In this document: positions 17,165 through 26,622 of the stretch, in pieces | Numbering within the stretch: position 1 is the stretch's first letter | Layout: every line of letters begins with the position of its first letter | DNA from: an uncultured Marinoscillum sp. | Lineage (GTDB): Bacteria > Bacteroidota > Bacteroidia > Cytophagales > MED-G16 | Assembly: GCA_902523065.1 (NCBI GenBank) | Contig: CABYXZ010000001.1 | Coordinates: forward strand, 62,001-126,000 | Length of the DNA: 64,000 nt | Reading direction: 5' to 3' | Notes under the pieces: generated by a model | Seen by the model: the letters and a program-made list of their open reading frames with translations, nothing else | What the model was told of the DNA's origin: nothing | Database searches by the model: none | Translations under genes and position numbers: made by a program

Positions 17165-18996
17165 TGAATTTAAAAATTGCAAGTTCAAATCTAAATCAAA
17201 CACCGCTAGCTTGGGAAAAAAACTTTTCTAACATAAGAAATAGTATAAATGATGCCAGGAAGAAAAATGTCAAGATATTATGTTTTCCTGAGTTAAGTAT
17301 CACAGGTTACTCTTGTCAAGATCTCTTTTTTAATAGTTGGTTTATTAAAAAATCGGAAAAATATCTAAAAAAGATTGTGAAGTTATGTGACGGAATGACT
17401 GTATTAATTGGTCACCCTCTAAAGTATAGTGGAAAACTATATAATGCAGTATCCATTATAAAAAATAAAGAAATAAAAGGATGCTTTATAAAAAGCAACT
17501 TACCAAATGATGGTATTCATTATGAAAAAAGATGGTTTGAGCCATGGAGACTAGGAGAAATCAAAGAACATATTTTTGATAAGAAAAAAGTTCCAATTGG
17601 CACTATTCAATATGAATTCAGTGATTCTCTAACATTAGGTTTTGAGATATGTAGAGATTCCTGGGATAGTGAGAGACCTGCAAAATATATTAGAACAAAA
17701 AAAAATTTATTAATAATTAATCCAATAGCTAGTCATTATGCATTTGGTAAATTCGAATTTAGAAAAAATCAAGTTTTGGAAAGCTCTAAAAAATTTGATT
17801 GTACATATATCTCTACAAATTTACTCGGTAATGAGTCTGGGAAATTTATATTTGAGGGAGATACAATTCTAGCTCAAAAAGGAAGATTGCTTAACATTAC
17901 AAAAAGATTTTCTTTCAAAAATTATAATCTAAATGTCTTTATTGTTAATCTAAAAAATGATATAAATAAATACATTTATAATAAACTCAATTCAAACGAG
18001 GAATTCATATCGGCGTTTTCTATAGCATTGATTGATTATCTAAAAAAATCAGGACTGAATGGTTTTGCTCTATCTCTTAGTGGGGGTTTAGACTCTTCAA
18101 CAATTGCAATATTAGTATATGAATCTGTCAGAAGATATATTAATGAAGTAGGATCTAAGGAAGTTATTCAAAAACTTAAAATATCAAATTTTTCATCTTC
18201 TATGAATGAAAATGAAAACGTTAAAAATATTCTGAATAAAATTTTTATAACTGTATACCAGAAAACAAAAAACTCTTCAAAAGAAACAATGAGATCAGCA
18301 AAAAAACTATCTGATTTCATTGGCAGTAAACATTTTGAGTGGAACATTGATCAAGAAGTTAATTCAATAGTATCAAAAATTAGTAAAAATACAAGAGTAG
18401 AATATAATTGGGAAAAACATGATATATCACTGCAAAATATTCAGGCTAGAGTTAGATCTCCTTTCATCTGGTTTATTGCTAATACAAATAACTTCTTACT
18501 TTTAGCAACCTCAAATAGAAGTGAGTTGTCTGTTGGTTATTCCACCATGGATGGAGACTCAAGTGGTTCAATTTCCCCAATTGCTGGATTAGATAAAATA
18601 TTTATTCAAAAATTACTAAAGTACTTATCAGAACATCACAACTATCACATTCTTGATTTGGTTTTAAATCTTAAACCTTCAGCAGAGCTACAACCACTAA
18701 AATATAATCAAACAGATGAAGAAGATTTAATGCCATATATTTTATTATCTAAAATTGAATATCTAGCTGTTAAAAAAAGACTTGGACCCAAGGAAATTAT
18801 TAATCAAATCAAGGGAGAAAAGGAAGAAATTAAGGAAAGTGTAAAAAAATTCTTTTCAAATTATGGAAAAAGTCAATGGAAAAGAGAAAGGGCTGCACCA
18901 TCTTTTCACTTTGATGAATTCAGTTTAGACTCATCTCTATGGCACAGAATGCCAATATTGTCTAAGAATTATTTAGAAGATATAAATGATCTATAG
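17164..18996 (+). CDS. nadE: Glutamine-hydrolysing NAD(+) synthase
   Basis: At 610 residues it is the two-domain form. The N-terminal nitrilase-type glutaminase has a conserved glutamate in FPELSITGYSCQDLF, a lysine in HYEKRWFEP and the nucleophile in GFEICRDSW (Cys163). The synthetase domain has the P-loop SGGLDSS (306-312) and ATSNRSELSVGYSTMDGD for nucleotide binding. It converts deamido-NAD to NAD, with ammonia channelled from glutamine. Translational coupling to rnc is suggested by TAATG. Its stop abuts the convergent yidD stop. Confidence 0.95.
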   Translation: MNLKIASSNLNQTPLAWEKNFSNIRNSINDARKKNVKILCFPELSITGYSCQDLFFNSWFIKKSEKYLKKIVKLCDGMTVLIGHPLKYSGKLYNAVSIIKNKEIKGCFIKSNLPNDGIHYEKRWFEPWRLGEIKEHIFDKKKVPIGTIQYEFSDSLTLGFEICRDSWDSERPAKYIRTKKNLLIINPIASHYAFGKFEFRKNQVLESSKKFDCTYISTNLLGNESGKFIFEGDTILAQKGRLLNITKRFSFKNYNLNVFIVNLKNDINKYIYNKLNSNEEFISAFSIALIDYLKKSGLNGFALSLSGGLDSSTIAILVYESVRRYINEVGSKEVIQKLKISNFSSSMNENENVKNILNKIFITVYQKTKNSSKETMRSAKKLSDFIGSKHFEWNIDQEVNSIVSKISKNTRVEYNWEKHDISLQNIQARVRSPFIWFIANTNNFLLLATSNRSELSVGYSTMDGDSSGSISPIAGLDKIFIQKLLKYLSEHHNYHILDLVLNLKPSAELQPLKYNQTDEEDLMPYILLSKIEYLAVKKRLGPKEIINQIKGEKEEIKESVKKFFSNYGKSQWKRERAAPSFHFDEFSLDSSLWHRMPILSKNYLEDINDL

Positions 18997-19212
18997 TTAC
19001 CTTACTGGATCATGTCCATGCCCTCCCCAAGGATGACATTTAAGTATTCTCTTAATTGACATAAAAAAACCCTTTGCAAAACCATACTTCATGATTGCTT
19101 CCTTTGAATATTGAGAACAGGTAGGGCTATATCTACAAGATATTGGAAGAAAAGGAGATATGAATTTTTGATAAAAAAGAATAGGTAATATTAAAATTTT
19201 TCTGGTATACAT
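18997..19212 (-). CDS. yidD: Membrane protein insertion efficiency factor YidD
   Basis: A 71-residue protein with the complete family signature: an amphipathic N-terminus, [15 protein letters not shown], and [13 protein letters not shown] at the C-terminus. YidD is an inner-membrane-associated helper of YidC-dependent insertion. The usual neighbours rnpA and yidC are not here, which is common in Bacteroidota. The gene sits alone on the reverse strand, divergent from a BamA/TamA-like gene by 34 bases. Confidence 0.95.
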   Translation of the reverse strand: MYTRKILILPILFYQKFISPFLPISCRYSPTCSQYSKEAIMKYGFAKGFFMSIKRILKCHPWGGHGHDPVR

Positions 19213-19227
19213 GTTTTAAAAAAACTT

Positions 19228-19239
19228 TGCAAATTTGCA
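19228..19239. repeat. 12-bp perfect palindrome between yidD and the BamA-like gene
   Basis: TGCAAATTTGCA is a perfect 12-bp palindrome in the 34-base gap between two divergent envelope genes. It could be a dimeric regulator site, but palindromes of this length are expected many times by chance in such AT-rich DNA, so the support is weak. Confidence 0.3.
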
Positions 19240-19246
19240 TGATAAA

Positions 19247-20671
19247 ATGATCTCAAAAAAATATTTTCTTACTCCAATTCTCATTTTAACTATTTTTTTT
19301 AGTGAGTCTAGTGCTACTAAAGATAGTGTTTTAAATAATACTATCTCAAAAGTAATCATAAATAAGATTAATATTAATGGAAATAAAAAAACGAAAAAAA
19401 ATATTATAACAAGAGAACTTAGTTTTAAGGAAGGTCAAGAGTTTGATAAAGAAAAAATTTTATCAATAATTAATGAGGATAAAAGAAAAATAATTAATAC
19501 AAACCTATTTAATGAAGTTAATATAAATATTAGGTTATTACCTAATAATAAGGAGTCTCAAAAGGCTGATATAGATATAGATCTTATAGAATCCTTTTAT
19601 TGGATTCCATCTATTTTATTTGAATTATCTGATAGAAATTTCAATGACTGGTGGCAAAACTTTGATCATGATATAAATAGAATAAATTATGGTTTAGGTT
19701 TGACACAATATAATCTAACAGGGAAATCTGATGAATTTGAAATGACATTTAGATTAGGATTTATAAAAGAGTTTTACGTATCATATTATATTCCCTACCT
19801 ATCTAAAAAACAAAAAGGAGGACTAAAGTTCAATGTTAATTATATAAATTATGACCATCTGGAATTCAATACAGAAAATTATATTCCTCTATTTTACAAA
19901 TCTGAAAATTCATTAAAAAAACATTTAATAACATCCGTTGAATACTCTCACAGAGAATCATTTTATAATTATCATTTCTTTGAGTTAAAACATAATAATA
20001 TAAATTTAAATGATTCAATATTTATTCTAAACACAAATTATTTTTCAGAAATTATTAATTCAGACCTTGGTTATTTAAGTCTATCATATGAATTTGATAG
20101 AGATTTTCGAGATTTTAAAAATTATCCATTAGAAGGCTTTAGATTAAATGTGAATGTTGAAAAAGATGGTTTAGGTATATTGGGCAGATTAAATAAATTA
20201 AAATTCAGAATTTATTACTCAAATTACATTAAACTAAAAAATAACAATTACTATTCTTTTAATCTTTCCTCAATGATTAGTAGCAAAAATCAACCTTACT
20301 TCATATATGAGTATACTGATAACTTAAGAGGATATGAAAAGTATCTAATTCACGGACATTCAAACATCATTTTTAAGAATACGTTTAAAAAACAGATGTT
20401 TTCAACAACAATTAGTAGAAATAATGATAATTATTTTAGAAGAATAAAAAATATTCCATTTAAAATATACGGTAAAGTTTTTTTTGATTCCGGTTATGTG
20501 TGGAAATACGATTTATCTCAAAATAATTCAAACTTAAATAATAAATACCTATATAGTTATGGAATTGGTTTTGATTTTGTAACTATTAAAAATTTATCAT
20601 TCTCATCAGAGCTCTCTAGAAATAATAAAAAAACCTACAATGTTTCATTTAAAGTTGGTGCAGATTTTTAG
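19247..20671 (+). CDS. BamA/TamA-like outer-membrane protein with POTRA domain
   Basis: With the ATG at 19247 this is 474 residues: a signal peptide (KKYFLTPILILTIFFSESS), one POTRA-like domain (about 35-105, ININGNKKTKKNIITREL and KIINTNLFNEVNINI), then a surface-antigen barrel ending VSFKVGADF. A TTG at 19235 would extend it by four residues but lies in the palindrome. It is shorter than BamA (about 800 residues, five POTRAs), so it is an accessory Omp85-family protein whose partner and substrate are unknown. It starts the forward operon that runs to queF. Confidence 0.82.
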   Translation: MISKKYFLTPILILTIFFSESSATKDSVLNNTISKVIINKININGNKKTKKNIITRELSFKEGQEFDKEKILSIINEDKRKIINTNLFNEVNINIRLLPNNKESQKADIDIDLIESFYWIPSILFELSDRNFNDWWQNFDHDINRINYGLGLTQYNLTGKSDEFEMTFRLGFIKEFYVSYYIPYLSKKQKGGLKFNVNYINYDHLEFNTENYIPLFYKSENSLKKHLITSVEYSHRESFYNYHFFELKHNNINLNDSIFILNTNYFSEIINSDLGYLSLSYEFDRDFRDFKNYPLEGFRLNVNVEKDGLGILGRLNKLKFRIYYSNYIKLKNNNYYSFNLSSMISSKNQPYFIYEYTDNLRGYEKYLIHGHSNIIFKNTFKKQMFSTTISRNNDNYFRRIKNIPFKIYGKVFFDSGYVWKYDLSQNNSNLNNKYLYSYGIGFDFVTIKNLSFSSELSRNNKKTYNVSFKVGADF

Positions 20672-20673
20672 TA

Positions 20674-21957
20674 ATGAATAAAGTAGCTTTTCACACATTT
20701 GGATGTAAATTAAATTTTTCTGAAACATCAACAATCGCAAGAATTTTCAAGGAAAAGGGGTACAAAACCACTACATTTAAAAATAATCCTGATCAAGTAG
20801 TTATAAATACATGTTCAGTAACAGAGAACGCTGATAAAAAATGTAAAGATTTAATAAAAAAAATTAATAAAATATCTCCAAATTCAAAAGTAACAATTGT
20901 TGGTTGTTACGCTCAATTAAAACCTAAAGAGATATCTAGCATTAGGGGTGTAGATAAAGTTTTAGGAATAAAGGAAAAGTTTGAATTCAAAAACTATTCT
21001 AGCTCAAGTGATAAGGTACAGTTTGAAAATATTAAGAAAACCAAAGATTTTAAATTATCTTATTCTTTTGAGGATAGAACTAGATCATTTTTAAAAGTTC
21101 AAGACGGATGTAATTTTGGATGCTCCTTTTGTACTATACCTCTAGCTAGAGGGAGAAGTAGATCAACAGATTCAAGTAGTGTTATTAAAAAATTAGATGA
21201 AATGATACTTAACGGTTCAAAAGAGATAGTTCTTAGTGGAATTAACATTGGTGATTTTGGAATAATAGATGGTAAAAGGAAGGAAAGTTTTTTTGATTTA
21301 TTAAAGAAAATTGAACAAATAAGACAAAAGATTAGAATTAGAATTTCATCAATTGAACCAAACTTACTAGATGATAATATCATTGAGCTTATTGGTAAAT
21401 CAAAAAAATTTGTAAACCATTTTCATATTCCTTTACAATCAGGAAATGATAAAATTTTAAAATTAATGTCAAGAAAGTATGATTCAAATTTATATTTTGA
21501 AAAAATAAGTAAAATAAGAAAAGAAATAAATAATTCTTGTGTAGGTGCAGATGTAATAGTTGGTCATCCAGGTGAAACAAAAAAAGATTTTGAGAAGACA
21601 TTAAAATTTATAAAAAGTACAAAATTGAACTATTTACATGTATTTCCATATTCACAAAGAGATAATACAAGATCAAATAAGTTTGGAGATACCGTTCCTT
21701 TAAAAACAAAAAATGAAAGATCAAAAATTTTGAGATCACTTTCGGAAAAATTAAGAAGGAACTTTTATGAAAAAAATATTAATAAAGAACATAGCGTCCT
21801 ATTTGAAGATAAAATAAAAGAAAATTATATACATGGTTTTACAGAAAATTATATAAGAGTTAAAGTTCCATTTGACAAAAATTTAGTAGGAACAATCAAA
21901 AGAACATGTATTATTGATATAGATAAAGATTCATGTGCATTAGGTAAATTAGTATAA
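20674..21957 (+). CDS. mtaB: tRNA (N6-L-threonylcarbamoyladenosine37-C2)-methylthiotransferase
   Basis: A 427-residue radical SAM methylthiotransferase. The N-terminal UPF0004 domain supplies cluster cysteines (FGCKLN at Cys11, NTCSVT, VGCYAQ). The radical SAM CxxxCxxC is Cys146, Cys150 and Cys153 in DGCNFGCSFCTIPLARGRSRS's start. A TRAM-like C-terminus follows. MtaB converts t6A37 to ms2t6A37. The t6A precursor pathway is represented here by tsaE and the partial Sua5-type gene at 63188. It starts two bases after the barrel gene. Confidence 0.93.
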   Translation: MNKVAFHTFGCKLNFSETSTIARIFKEKGYKTTTFKNNPDQVVINTCSVTENADKKCKDLIKKINKISPNSKVTIVGCYAQLKPKEISSIRGVDKVLGIKEKFEFKNYSSSSDKVQFENIKKTKDFKLSYSFEDRTRSFLKVQDGCNFGCSFCTIPLARGRSRSTDSSSVIKKLDEMILNGSKEIVLSGINIGDFGIIDGKRKESFFDLLKKIEQIRQKIRIRISSIEPNLLDDNIIELIGKSKKFVNHFHIPLQSGNDKILKLMSRKYDSNLYFEKISKIRKEINNSCVGADVIVGHPGETKKDFEKTLKFIKSTKLNYLHVFPYSQRDNTRSNKFGDTVPLKTKNERSKILRSLSEKLRRNFYEKNINKEHSVLFEDKIKENYIHGFTENYIRVKVPFDKNLVGTIKRTCIIDIDKDSCALGKLV

Positions 21958-21958
21958 A

Positions 21959-22567
21959 ATGAAAATTATCTGTGTAGGTAGAAATTATGTTGAACACATT
22001 GAGGAATTAAATAATGAAAAGCCTAAAGAACCTATAATTTTTTTTAAACCTACTGTCTCATTAAATAAATCAACCGATTTCTCATTACCAGAATTTTCTA
22101 ATGATATACATCACGAAATTGAAATTATTTTTGAAATAGGAAAAGAAGGTAAAATGATAGAATTGAAAAATAGTCTATCATACATATCAAAAATTGGTCT
22201 TGGAGTTGATTTTACTGCGAGGGATATTCAAAAAAAGAATAAGAAAAAAGGTCTTCCTTGGTCTTTTGCAAAATGTTTTGATAATTCAGCATCAATTTCT
22301 AAACTTATGAATATTAACAAATTTAAAGAAATAAATAATATTAATTTTTCTCTATTAAAAAATAAAGTAAAAGTACAGGAGGGAAACTCTAAGCTTATGA
22401 TTTTTAATATAGAATATCTTATTCACTACATTTCTCAAAAAATTACTCTGGAAAAAGGAGATATAATTTTTACTGGAACACCAAAAGGAGTAGGAAAAAT
22501 TTCAAACCAAGATATACTAGAAGGATATATAAACGATGAAAAAATTCTCAATATTAGTATTAATTAA
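21959..22567 (+). CDS. Fumarylacetoacetate hydrolase-family protein
   Basis: The 202-residue protein is a compact FAH fold: KIICVGRNYVEHIEEL, metal ligands around HHEIEIIFEIG, VDFTARDIQ, KCFDNSA and the closing FTGTPKGVG. Small members act as acylpyruvate hydrolases or oxaloacetate decarboxylases/tautomerases; which applies here cannot be read from the sequence. Its start falls one base after mtaB's stop and its end overlaps the M23 peptidase by 32 bases. Confidence 0.88.
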   Translation: MKIICVGRNYVEHIEELNNEKPKEPIIFFKPTVSLNKSTDFSLPEFSNDIHHEIEIIFEIGKEGKMIELKNSLSYISKIGLGVDFTARDIQKKNKKKGLPWSFAKCFDNSASISKLMNINKFKEINNINFSLLKNKVKVQEGNSKLMIFNIEYLIHYISQKITLEKGDIIFTGTPKGVGKISNQDILEGYINDEKILNISIN

Positions 22568-24368
22568 TTTAATATTTCTAGAGGTAAAAACTCAAGAAAT
22601 TTTATTCCCTGTTAACCCTAACAATCAAAACTATTTATCTGGTAATTTAGGTGAACTGAGGGGCAGTCATTTTCATATGGGAATAGATATTAAAACTTTT
22701 GGTAGAATCAATGAACCAATTTATGCAGCAGACGATGGATTTGTTGAAAGAATTTTTATTTCAGGAACAGGATATGGAAAAGCAATTTATCTAAAGCATA
22801 ATAATGGTACAAAAACAGTATATGCTCATCTCAATAAATTTAATAGTGAGTTAGACAAATATTCTACAAATTATCAATACAGAAATAAACGATTTAAAGT
22901 AAATATCTTCCCAGGAAGTAGATTTTTTTATAAAAAAGGGGATTTAATTGGTTATTCGGGTAACTCAGGTAGTTCAGGAGGTCCTCATCTTCACTTTGAA
23001 TTAAGAGATAGCTTAGACAACGTCTACGATCCACTTAGATATGGGTTTAAAGAGATCAAGGATAATAGAAATCCTATTATAAATAAAATATCCTTAAAGA
23101 CTCTAAATATCGACTCAAGAATTAATAACGGATTTGGTTTAAAAAAAATTGATTTATCTAAGTCAATAAATCAGCAAAAAAATTATTTTGTTCAGGCAAA
23201 AGGAGAAATTGGAATATCATTATTAGCATACGATAAATTAGACGGCTTTGAAAACAAAGTAGGTATAAAAAAAATAATGCTTTACGTGGACGATACCTTA
23301 AGGATAGAAAATGAAATAAATTTACTAAGTTATGCTGAGACAAAAAGCGTAAAGAGATACATCGAATATGATATATTTCAAAGAAATAGAGAGCAATTTG
23401 TAAAATTATATCAGGATGATGGAAACAAATTAAACTTCCACCAAGATAGGGATGATGGGGTCATAAGAATAGGTGAAAATGAAACTAAAAAAATTAAAGT
23501 TGTAGTTTTTGATTCTTTTGAAAATAGTAATTCGTTTACTTTTTATCTTAAGTCAAATGAAGTCAGTAAAAATACAATTGAAAACTTTAACCTTTTCAAA
23601 AATGAATATTATAACATAGATAACACTTTAGTTATTAGATCAAAACTAAAGAATCGAGACAATATAGAATATAAAGAAAATAGCTACTTAAGATCTATAA
23701 ATTATTCATTTAAGGATGAAAATTTCAAGTATTATCTATTTGACTTGAGAAAAAATAATCCGACTAAAATTATTTTAGATGATAGTTACATAGATCTTAA
23801 TTTTTTAGATCCTGTTTTTATTGGAAAAAAATATAAAATTGAAGAGAGTGATTTTTCAATCAATTTTTCAAAATCGTCTTTATTTGATACTCTATATTTT
23901 GAATTTCTAAAAGATGAATCATATAAGTTTAAAAATTCTCACCCAATTAAAAATAACATTGTAGTTACTCTTAAAACAAAAATTGCTAATGATCATAACA
24001 AAACTCATGTTTATGCTATCAATGATGATGATATTTCTTTTATTGGAGGAAAGTGGGATGAAAATGAAATATCTTTTAGTACTAATAGCTTATCAAATTA
24101 TAAAATTTTAAAGGATACAATCAAACCAGAAATACAACCCATAACTATAAACCAAAATATAATTACTTTTAAAATAGATGATAAAATGTCAGGTATTAAT
24201 TCATATGAGGCCAACATAAATAATGAGTGGGTTCTATTTGAGTACGACAATAAAAATAAGATGATTATTTCTAAAAAAAAGAACCTAAATAAACCATTTA
24301 AAGGTAAATTTGAGTTAATTGTTTTAGACAATGCTGAAAATAAAAGTATATATAATATAAATATTTAA
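22536..24368 (+). CDS. Secreted M23-family metallopeptidase
   Basis: A 610-residue protein with a signal peptide (KKFSILVLINLIFLEVKTQ), then an M23 (LytM-type) domain near the N-terminus: zinc ligands in HMGID (His47, Asp51) and HLHFELRD (His151, His153), with SGNSGSSGGP before it. About 430 residues of beta-rich sequence follow, probably Ig-like or surface-binding modules. M23 enzymes cut peptidoglycan cross-links in the periplasm. The 32-base overlap with the FAH gene suggests coupling. Confidence 0.9.
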   Translation: MKKFSILVLINLIFLEVKTQEILFPVNPNNQNYLSGNLGELRGSHFHMGIDIKTFGRINEPIYAADDGFVERIFISGTGYGKAIYLKHNNGTKTVYAHLNKFNSELDKYSTNYQYRNKRFKVNIFPGSRFFYKKGDLIGYSGNSGSSGGPHLHFELRDSLDNVYDPLRYGFKEIKDNRNPIINKISLKTLNIDSRINNGFGLKKIDLSKSINQQKNYFVQAKGEIGISLLAYDKLDGFENKVGIKKIMLYVDDTLRIENEINLLSYAETKSVKRYIEYDIFQRNREQFVKLYQDDGNKLNFHQDRDDGVIRIGENETKKIKVVVFDSFENSNSFTFYLKSNEVSKNTIENFNLFKNEYYNIDNTLVIRSKLKNRDNIEYKENSYLRSINYSFKDENFKYYLFDLRKNNPTKIILDDSYIDLNFLDPVFIGKKYKIEESDFSINFSKSSLFDTLYFEFLKDESYKFKNSHPIKNNIVVTLKTKIANDHNKTHVYAINDDDISFIGGKWDENEISFSTNSLSNYKILKDTIKPEIQPITINQNIITFKIDDKMSGINSYEANINNEWVLFEYDNKNKMIISKKKNLNKPFKGKFELIVLDNAENKSIYNINI

Positions 24369-24371
24369 AAA

Positions 24372-24824
24372 ATGTCATTAAGTGTAGGAGATAAAGTTCC
24401 AAGTTTTGATTCAACTGATCAAAATGGAAATAGTTTTAATTTAGATAAGTTTAAAGATCAGAAGATTGTCTTTTACTTTTACCCAAGAGACAACACTTCA
24501 GGATGTACAGCACAAGCTTGTGATTTAAGAGATAATTTTCAAGAATTTAAAAATAACAATTATGTAATTGTAGGTATTAGTACTGACTCACCTAAATCTC
24601 ATGTAAAATTTATTGAGAAAAATAATCTACCATTTGATCTGATAGCAGATGAAGACAAGAGTGTTCATAAATTATTTGGAACTTGGGTTGAAAAGAAAAT
24701 GTATGGTAAAACTTATATGGGAACAGCTAGAAAAACCTTTTTGATTGATGAAAATAGAGTAATAACAGATATAATTGAGAAAGTAAAAACTAAAGAACAC
24801 ACAAATCAGATATTAGGTGAGTAA
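24372..24824 (+). CDS. bcp: Thioredoxin-dependent peroxiredoxin, Bcp type
   Basis: The 150-residue protein shows the Bcp/PrxQ pattern FYPRDNTSGCTAQACDLRD, with peroxidatic Cys45 and resolving Cys50 five residues later, and the later GKTYMGTARKTFLID. It reduces hydrogen and organic peroxides using thioredoxin. It starts three bases after the M23 gene and overlaps the transketolase gene by eight bases. Confidence 0.95.
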   Translation: MSLSVGDKVPSFDSTDQNGNSFNLDKFKDQKIVFYFYPRDNTSGCTAQACDLRDNFQEFKNNNYVIVGISTDSPKSHVKFIEKNNLPFDLIADEDKSVHKLFGTWVEKKMYGKTYMGTARKTFLIDENRVITDIIEKVKTKEHTNQILGE

Positions 24825-25662
24825 GAGTATTGAGGATTTAAAAAAAATTTCATCTCAAGTTAGAAGAGACATATTAAGAATGGTTCATAATATTCAATCT
24901 GGACATCCAGGAGGTTCGTTAGGCTGTACAGACCTATTAGTTTCTTTATTCTTTAATATTATGAAAAGAAAAGAGAAATTTGACATGAACGGTAAGGATG
25001 AAGATATCTTTTTTCTCTCGAATGGTCACATTTCACCAGTATTTTATAGCGTCTTATCAAGATCAGGTTATTTCGAGATTAATGAATTAAATACTTTTAG
25101 AGAATTAAACTCGAGATTACAAGGTCACCCTGCTACTCATGAGGGTCTACCTGGAATCAGAATTGCGTCAGGGTCTCTAGGTCAAGGCTTATCTGTATCA
25201 ATTGGATCCGCCTTAACAAAAAAATTAAATAATGATAAGAGTTTAGTTTATGTTTTGATGGGTGATGGGGAACTACAGGAAGGACAAATATGGGAAGCAG
25301 CAATGTTTGCAAGTCATAATAAAATCAATAATCTAATTGGAATTATTGATTATAATGGGCAACAAATAGACGGTCCAGTTGATAAAATAAATTCATTACT
25401 GAATCTTGAAGAAAAATTTAAATCTTTTGGTTGGAATACTTTTTTATGTGATGGTCATAATTTTGAAAATCTTTTAAAAACATTTGATGATGCTAAAAAA
25501 AGATTAAAAGACAATAAACCAGTCGTGGTTATAATGAAAACCATTATGGGTAAAGGTGTAGATTTTATGGAAAACTCTCATAAATGGCATGGTATAGCAC
25601 CCGATGATGATCAATTAAAGAAAGCACTTTCTCAACTGGATGAAACCTTAGGAGACTATTAA
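24817..25662 (+). CDS. Transketolase, N-terminal (thiamine diphosphate-binding) subunit
   Basis: A 281-residue protein equal to the first third of a classical transketolase: SGHPGGSLGCTDLL, GHPATHEGLPGI, ASGSLGQGLS and the thiamine diphosphate motif GDGELQEGQIWEAAMFA...IIDYNG. The start is GTG, overlapping bcp. Together with the next gene it makes a split transketolase, a normal arrangement in many bacteria and archaea, serving the non-oxidative pentose phosphate pathway. Confidence 0.94.
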   Translation: MSKSIEDLKKISSQVRRDILRMVHNIQSGHPGGSLGCTDLLVSLFFNIMKRKEKFDMNGKDEDIFFLSNGHISPVFYSVLSRSGYFEINELNTFRELNSRLQGHPATHEGLPGIRIASGSLGQGLSVSIGSALTKKLNNDKSLVYVLMGDGELQEGQIWEAAMFASHNKINNLIGIIDYNGQQIDGPVDKINSLLNLEEKFKSFGWNTFLCDGHNFENLLKTFDDAKKRLKDNKPVVVIMKTIMGKGVDFMENSHKWHGIAPDDDQLKKALSQLDETLGDY

Positions 25663-26622
25663 ATGGAAAGAAGAGAATATAATTTTACTGAAAAAAAAGA
25701 TACAAGATCAGGCTTTGGAGATGGTCTGTATGAAGTTGGATCAAAGAATAAAGATATTGTTGCACTATGTGCCGATCTAACAGGCTCTTTAAAAATGGGA
25801 AAGTTTAAAGAAGATTTCCCTGAAAGGTTTGTTCAGGTTGGAATTGCCGAAGCTAATATGATGGGCATAGCTGCAGGATTGACTATTGGAGGAAAAATAC
25901 CATTCACTGGAACTTTCGCAAATTTCTCAACCGGACGTGTCTACGACCAGATAAGACAGTCAATAGCATATTCTGGTAAAAATGTAAAAATTTGTGCATC
26001 ACATGCTGGCCTTACACTTGGTGAAGATGGAGCAACCCATCAAATTCTTGAAGATATTGGAATGATGAAAATGCTTCCTGGGATGACAGTGATAAATCCA
26101 TGCGATTATAATCAAACTAAAAATGCAACAATAGCTATTGCTGAACATATTGGACCTGTATACTTAAGATTTGGTAGACCAAAATGGCCTATTTTTACTG
26201 AGGACAATGAACCTTTTATTATTGGTAAAGCAAAAAAATTTGTAGAAGGTAACGACGTAACAATTTTTGCTACTGGGCACATGGTTTGGCAAGCATTGGA
26301 AGCAGAAAAAATTCTATATCAAAAAGGAGTGTCCGCTGAAATAATTAATATTCACACTATAAAACCTATTGACAAAGAAGCTATACTGAGAAGTATTTCA
26401 AAGACAGGTTGTGCAATATCATGTGAAGAACATAACATTTTAGGTGGACTTGGTGAGAGTATATCCAGAATCTTAATTGAAAATAATCCAATACCATTTA
26501 AAGTTTTAGGAGTAAATGATTCGTTCGGTGAAAGTGGAAAACCAATTGATCTACTCTCTAAATACGGTTTAGACCCTAAAAATATCTGTAAATTTGCTCT
26601 TGATGTAATAAAAAGAAAATGA
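25663..26622 (+). CDS. Transketolase, C-terminal subunit
   Basis: This 319-residue partner holds the pyrimidine-binding and C-terminal domains: VQVGIAEANMMGIAAGL with the conserved glutamate, FANFSTGRVYDQIRQS, HAGLTLGEDGATHQ, and a final Rossmann-like domain (IFATGHMVWQALEA). The ATG follows the N-subunit's stop directly with no gap, so equal expression of the two halves is likely. The stop overlaps queC by four bases. Confidence 0.94.
   Translation: MERREYNFTEKKDTRSGFGDGLYEVGSKNKDIVALCADLTGSLKMGKFKEDFPERFVQVGIAEANMMGIAAGLTIGGKIPFTGTFANFSTGRVYDQIRQSIAYSGKNVKICASHAGLTLGEDGATHQILEDIGMMKMLPGMTVINPCDYNQTKNATIAIAEHIGPVYLRFGRPKWPIFTEDNEPFIIGKAKKFVEGNDVTIFATGHMVWQALEAEKILYQKGVSAEIINIHTIKPIDKEAILRSISKTGCAISCEEHNILGGLGESISRILIENNPIPFKVLGVNDSFGESGKPIDLLSKYGLDPKNICKFALDVIKRK

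Noticed and set aside
24817-26622. Two transketolase pieces, as a possible broken gene
   Set aside because: Both halves are complete domain units with their own starts and sit back to back; split transketolase is an established normal form.
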